A stretch of DNA of 7,834 bases from Gemmatimonadaceae bacterium (GTDB lineage Bacteria > Gemmatimonadota > Gemmatimonadetes > Gemmatimonadales > Gemmatimonadaceae). Shown piece after piece: positions 5,412 through 7,834 of the stretch (position 1 is its first letter; each line of letters opens with the position of its first letter). The DNA lies in NCBI GenBank assembly GCA_025451425.1, contig JANWKK010000276.1, positions 1-7,834 of the forward strand, in the 5' to 3' direction. Under the pieces are notes generated by a model, which saw only the letters and a program-made list of their open reading frames with translations, was not told the origin of the DNA and did not search any database. The position numbers and the translations under genes are program-made.

Positions 5412-6104
5412 TTATGACCGCAGGCCCAGAGCTCCGTTCACCCATCGCACAAGCGGCAGCAGCGCCTCGTATTCGCGGGCCAGCAGCGCCGGCAATCGTT
5501 TGGTGGTCACATCAGTATCTGCTAACGTGCGTCCACTCGTGAACGATTGATACCTCAGCCATTTTGCCGCGGGGTGATCCTCCGGGTATCCCCGCGGCAT
5601 GCGCTTCAGCACCGAGTACTCCTCGATGCCCCCGAAGCGCTTGGGAATTGCTCGCGCCATGCGGTCGAACGGCGCCGGCTTCTCCGCGATGGCGTCCCGG
5701 ATTCGGTTCAGCTGCGGCCGTGGCGGCATCCAGATACCGGCGCCGAGCATCGACCGGCCACCCGGTTCGAGATGGAAGTAGAAGCCGGCACTTCCCTGGT
5801 CGCCGTCGCTCCCCACCCGTCTACTGGCTCCGCGATGGTGGAACCAGCAGGCGGCGTGGGTCTTGTACGGCGACTTGTCCTTCGAGAACCGTGTGTCGCG
5901 GTTGATCCGGAACATGGATCGCTTCGGGTCGCCTCCGATCTCCGGAGCGAACCCGCGAAAGCGCATGAGCATTTCCTCGATGAGCTCGCGCATCGGGTCG
6001 CGCACCTCTTGCTCGTAGTCGCTCCGATGCGCCTCGAACCACACCTTGTCGTTAAGCGCGGCAAGACCTCGAAGGAATTGCAGTGCAGCGGCGTTGAACG
6101 TCAC
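5412..6104 (-). CDS. DUF2461 (TIGR02453-type) family protein
   Basis: This 230-residue protein matches the DUF2461 family, whose biochemical role is unknown. Family marks are NDKVWFEAHRSDYE near the N-terminus (18-31), the conserved RINRDTRFSKDKSPYKTH block (66-83, with R66, R69, R72, K75 and K77), GFYFHLEP (107-114), and a C-terminal region with RGYPEDHPAAKWLRYQSF (171-188). The length is typical of the family. GTG 6104 is supported by GGAGG with 5-nt spacing. The protein has no signal or membrane segment and should be cytoplasmic. It lies 25 bp after the GNAT gene and 31 bp before the methyltransferase gene, all on the minus strand, which suggests co-transcription. The density of invariant basic residues suggests a phosphate or nucleic-acid ligand, but that is speculation. 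Confidence 0.85.
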   Translation of the reverse strand: MTFNAAALQFLRGLAALNDKVWFEAHRSDYEQEVRDPMRELIEEMLMRFRGFAPEIGGDPKRSMFRINRDTRFSKDKSPYKTHAACWFHHRGASRRVGSDGDQGSAGFYFHLEPGGRSMLGAGIWMPPRPQLNRIRDAIAEKPAPFDRMARAIPKRFGGIEEYSVLKRMPRGYPEDHPAAKWLRYQSFTSGRTLADTDVTTKRLPALLAREYEALLPLVRWVNGALGLRS

Positions 6105-6129
6105 TGTCGCCTCCAGCTCAGCGGACGCG

Positions 6130-6690
6130 CTACGAGATTCTCTTCAGGTCGTGACGCATAATGGGTCTCGCCGGAATGCGTCGCGCAACGGTCTCGAAGC
6201 CCAAGCGAGCAAACGTCGACGCATAGCCAGTACTCGTCGAGCTTGGCGAGACCGCGGCGTCGAAGGGATATGCTTCCAAGGCCGGCGCCTTTGCTCGCTT
6301 GGCGACCCGCAGTGCTTCCTCGATCAGCGCCGTGCTGACGCCACGCCGCCGGTAGGCTTTCCGGATGTACAAGCAGGAGAGCGACCACACCGCCTTGTCG
6401 TCGACGCGCGCGAGTCGCCAAGTGCGGTCGAGCCACGGCACGGCGTCGCGCGGCGTGAGCTGGCACCACCCAACGGCGTGATCGCCGTCGAACGCGATCA
6501 GCCCCGGCGGCGGTCCCTGCCTAACGATCTCACGAAGGTCTGCTTTGTTCGCCGCGCGCGGACGCCGCTTGTACTCGCTCCCGATCCGGCAGTACATGCA
6601 CCAGCAACCGTTGCACGCGCCGAGCGGCCCAAAGAGGTCTTCGAGCGCGGGCCACAGATCCGGTGTCAGTTGGCGAATGCTGAGATTCAT
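6130..6690 (-). CDS. GNAT-family N-acetyltransferase with N-terminal cysteine cluster
   Basis: From ATG 6690 this is a 186-residue GNAT acetyltransferase, which moves acetyl from acetyl-CoA to an amine. The acetyl-CoA pyrophosphate loop is YRRRGVSTALIEEAL (113-127), fitting R-x-x-G-x-G/A. It is preceded by the beta-strand VWSLSCLYIR (101-110), and GYASTFARLGFETVARR (155-171) is the usual closing motif of the fold. Near the N-terminus GACNGCWCMYCR holds four cysteines (C26, C29, C31, C34) in a C-x2-C-x-C-x2-C arrangement, possibly a metal or redox site. GTG 6747 would add 19 residues that do not fit the fold, and its nearest GGAG is far upstream, so ATG 6690 is preferred although its own ribosome site is weak. 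It is the probable first gene of the leftward operon. The substrate is unknown. Confidence 0.85.
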   Translation of the reverse strand: MNLSIRQLTPDLWPALEDLFGPLGACNGCWCMYCRIGSEYKRRPRAANKADLREIVRQGPPPGLIAFDGDHAVGWCQLTPRDAVPWLDRTWRLARVDDKAVWSLSCLYIRKAYRRRGVSTALIEEALRVAKRAKAPALEAYPFDAAVSPSSTSTGYASTFARLGFETVARRIPARPIMRHDLKRIS

Positions 6691-6718
6691 GGGACGACCG
6701 AGAAGCGTTAAATCCGTA

Positions 6719-6724
6719 ATTCTA
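6719..6724 (-). promoter_or_regulatory. Possible -10 element for the GNAT operon
   Basis: On the minus strand these bases read TAGAAT, four of six matches to the TATAAT consensus, about 28 nt before ATG 6690. This would place the transcript start roughly 20 nt before the codon. No good -35 hexamer lies at the right distance, so the call is weak. Confidence 0.25.
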
Positions 6725-6781
6725 GACAACCGACATCGCGCGTCCACCGGATGCGAGTCCCACTCCGTTAACCGTGGCGCT

Positions 6782-7073
6782 GGCGCGCCGAGGTAGCCAC
6801 AATGAAAAGGGGTGGTACGGATGCGACGGAGTCAACTGGTGCGACGGATCGATCCTCGCACGAGCCCAGACTCCACTCGCCACGAGCCGGGACGAATGCT
6901 TGTGAACGACCTCGGTGGGCCACGAGCTACGAACCTGACTGGTATGCCCTTCACAAGATCGTCACGGCTCGTGGCGTGAGGAGTTGTGTGTGATCGCGGA
7001 GCGATCCGAAGCATCCGGCCCTTGTCTGTTGCATCCGTACCACCCTTTGTCATTGTGGCCGGACTGGCGCGCC
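6782..7073. repeat. 292-bp foldback element (large imperfect inverted repeat), ERSEA-type
   Basis: Paired blocks run in register from the ends inward: GGCGCGCC at 6782-6789 and 7066-7073, GCCACAATGA at 6796-6805 with its complement at 7050-7059, a perfect 15-mer GGGTGGTACGGATGC at 6810-6824 with 7031-7045, and CGCCACGAGCCG at 6878-6889 with 6965-6976. TTGTGAA/TTCACAA pairs close the arms near 6900-6906 and 6950-6956, leaving a loop of about 43 nt. Both arms, read outward in, translate to GGTDAT-like strings, and the right arm read rightward gives VIAERSEASG. Such ERSEA strings are familiar as spurious translations of palindromic intergenic repeats in many bacteria. The element fills the spacer between the permease and GNAT genes and has no coding capacity of its own. 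Confidence 0.85.
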
Positions 7074-7087
7074 CCGTTTTTTGGTGC

Positions 7088-7834
7088 TCAATCCGATCGA
7101 AGCGCTCGGGCCGGATCGATCGTGGTGACACGTCGAGCAGGCAAGTACGCTGCGACCGCGCTGACAAATAGAAGCAATACTGACACGCCCACGAGCGTCA
7201 CCGGGTCGAATGGACTGACACCGAAGAGCATGCTCGTGAGGAATCGCGATGCGATGACGGCGCCGATCAAGCCGATAACGGCGCCCGCGGCGGCCACACG
7301 CAGCGCTTGCGTCAGCACCATGGTTCGCAAACCGCCGGGCGTCGCGCCGAGCGCGAGGCGGACACCCAGCTCGCGCGTCTGTTGACTCACCGCGGAGGCC
7401 GTGATGCCGTAGAGCCCGATCGCCGCCAGCATGAGCGCGGCGCCAGCGAAAACGGAGAGCAACAACGTCTCGAATCGCGGACCCGCGAGCTGCGGCGCGA
7501 TCAGATCGTCGATCGATTGAGCATTTGCCAATTGTGCACTAGGCCCCGCGTCGCCAACCGCTCGGCGGATGATCGCGAGCGATGCCGTCGCAGCGCCGCG
7601 CGTTTTGATGACGAAGTACCCCTGCGCGTAAACTTGCCGGAATGGCCTGAACACCATTGGAGTCGGTTCGCGATACTCCTTGAAATGGATATCGGGTGTG
7701 AGACCGACGATGGTGACGGACGAATCCGGGCTCTCGCCGACCCCGTGGTAGCGCTTCCCGATAACGTTCTGAGTCGGCCAGAAGCGCTTCGCGACGCCCT
7801 CGGAAATCACGGCAACCTTCGGAGCGCCCTCACG
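7088..7834 (-). CDS. ADOP-type MacB/FtsX-like ABC transporter permease, C-terminal part (5' end outside window)
   Basis: The 248 visible residues are the C-terminal part of an ABC-type permease of the MacB/FtsX superfamily, most like the acidobacterial duplicated orphan permeases. The visible part begins with the end of the periplasmic core domain, APKVAVISEGVAKRFWP (4-20), then IGKRYHG and TIVGLTPDIHFKEYREP. The FtsX domain follows, with three membrane segments at roughly 123-147, 177-197 and 211-231. The cytoplasmic coupling helix QQTRELGVRLALGA lies at 151-164, and the closing YLPARRVTTIDPARALR at 230-246. The family ends just after this motif, so the C-terminus is intact. No ATPase gene is in the window, consistent with an orphan. 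Export of a macrolide-like or peptide substrate is the family precedent, not shown here. The right window edge cuts the 5' end. Confidence 0.9.
   Translation of the reverse strand, partial: REGAPKVAVISEGVAKRFWPTQNVIGKRYHGVGESPDSSVTIVGLTPDIHFKEYREPTPMVFRPFRQVYAQGYFVIKTRGAATASLAIIRRAVGDAGPSAQLANAQSIDDLIAPQLAGPRFETLLLSVFAGAALMLAAIGLYGITASAVSQQTRELGVRLALGATPGGLRTMVLTQALRVAAAGAVIGLIGAVIASRFLTSMLFGVSPFDPVTLVGVSVLLLFVSAVAAYLPARRVTTIDPARALRSD

Noticed and set aside
6984..7385. Rightward reading frame beginning MCVIAERSEASG
   Set aside because: Its first third translates the foldback arm, and the rest is antisense to the clear permease gene. ERSEA strings are typical spurious translations of intergenic repeats.
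1..7834. CRISPR array, tRNA, rRNA, toxin-antitoxin pair or transposase gene
   Set aside because: No regularly spaced direct repeats, cloverleaf or rRNA-like stretches, or recognisable toxin or transposase motifs were seen on either strand.

Overview
The window looks like part of a high-GC bacterial chromosome, most plausibly from a soil lineage such as Gemmatimonadota or Acidobacteriota. This placement is an inference. It rests on a MacB/FtsX-like orphan permease of the ADOP type, the GNAT and methyltransferase families present, strong G/C bias at third codon positions, and large intergenic foldback repeats. No rRNA, tRNA, CRISPR array, transposase or phage structural gene is visible.

Layout: the left 4.7 kb is transcribed rightward. 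It holds a short cysteine/histidine-bearing protein (36-302), a bacterial RAD52-family annealing protein with a C-terminal zinc ribbon (345-1091), a small orphan protein (1357-1587), a secreted outer-membrane beta-barrel (2085-2663), a Tat-exported flavoprotein related to D-amino-acid oxidase (2946-4133) and a small acidic unknown (4422-4697). The right 3.1 kb is transcribed leftward. Reading in the direction of transcription, it holds the 3' part of the permease (7834-7088, cut by the window edge), then a probable three-gene operon of GNAT acetyltransferase (6690-6130), DUF2461 protein (6104-5412) and class I methyltransferase (5380-4694). The two blocks meet tail to tail at 4694-4697, where two stop codons overlap by 4 nt.

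Two things stand out. First, the flavoprotein appears to be a circularly permuted D-amino-acid oxidase. The C-terminal substrate/FAD signature block of the canonical enzyme lies in front of the Rossmann GxGxxG motif, directly behind a twin-arginine lipoprotein-type signal. Second, three long intergenic regions are each occupied by a large imperfect inverted repeat: about 313 bp at 1643-1955, 158 bp at 2721-2878 and 292 bp at 6782-7073. The arms are well matched, I see no target-site duplication, and the three show no obvious sequence similarity to one another. They look like non-autonomous foldback/MITE-like repeats or structured intergenic elements. The second carries a bidirectional terminator-like core and ends at the edge of the flavoprotein's reading frame.

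There is no evidence that the genes form one pathway. The operon of three small-molecule or protein-modifying enzymes and the RAD52/small-protein pair are the only local groupings supported by spacing.
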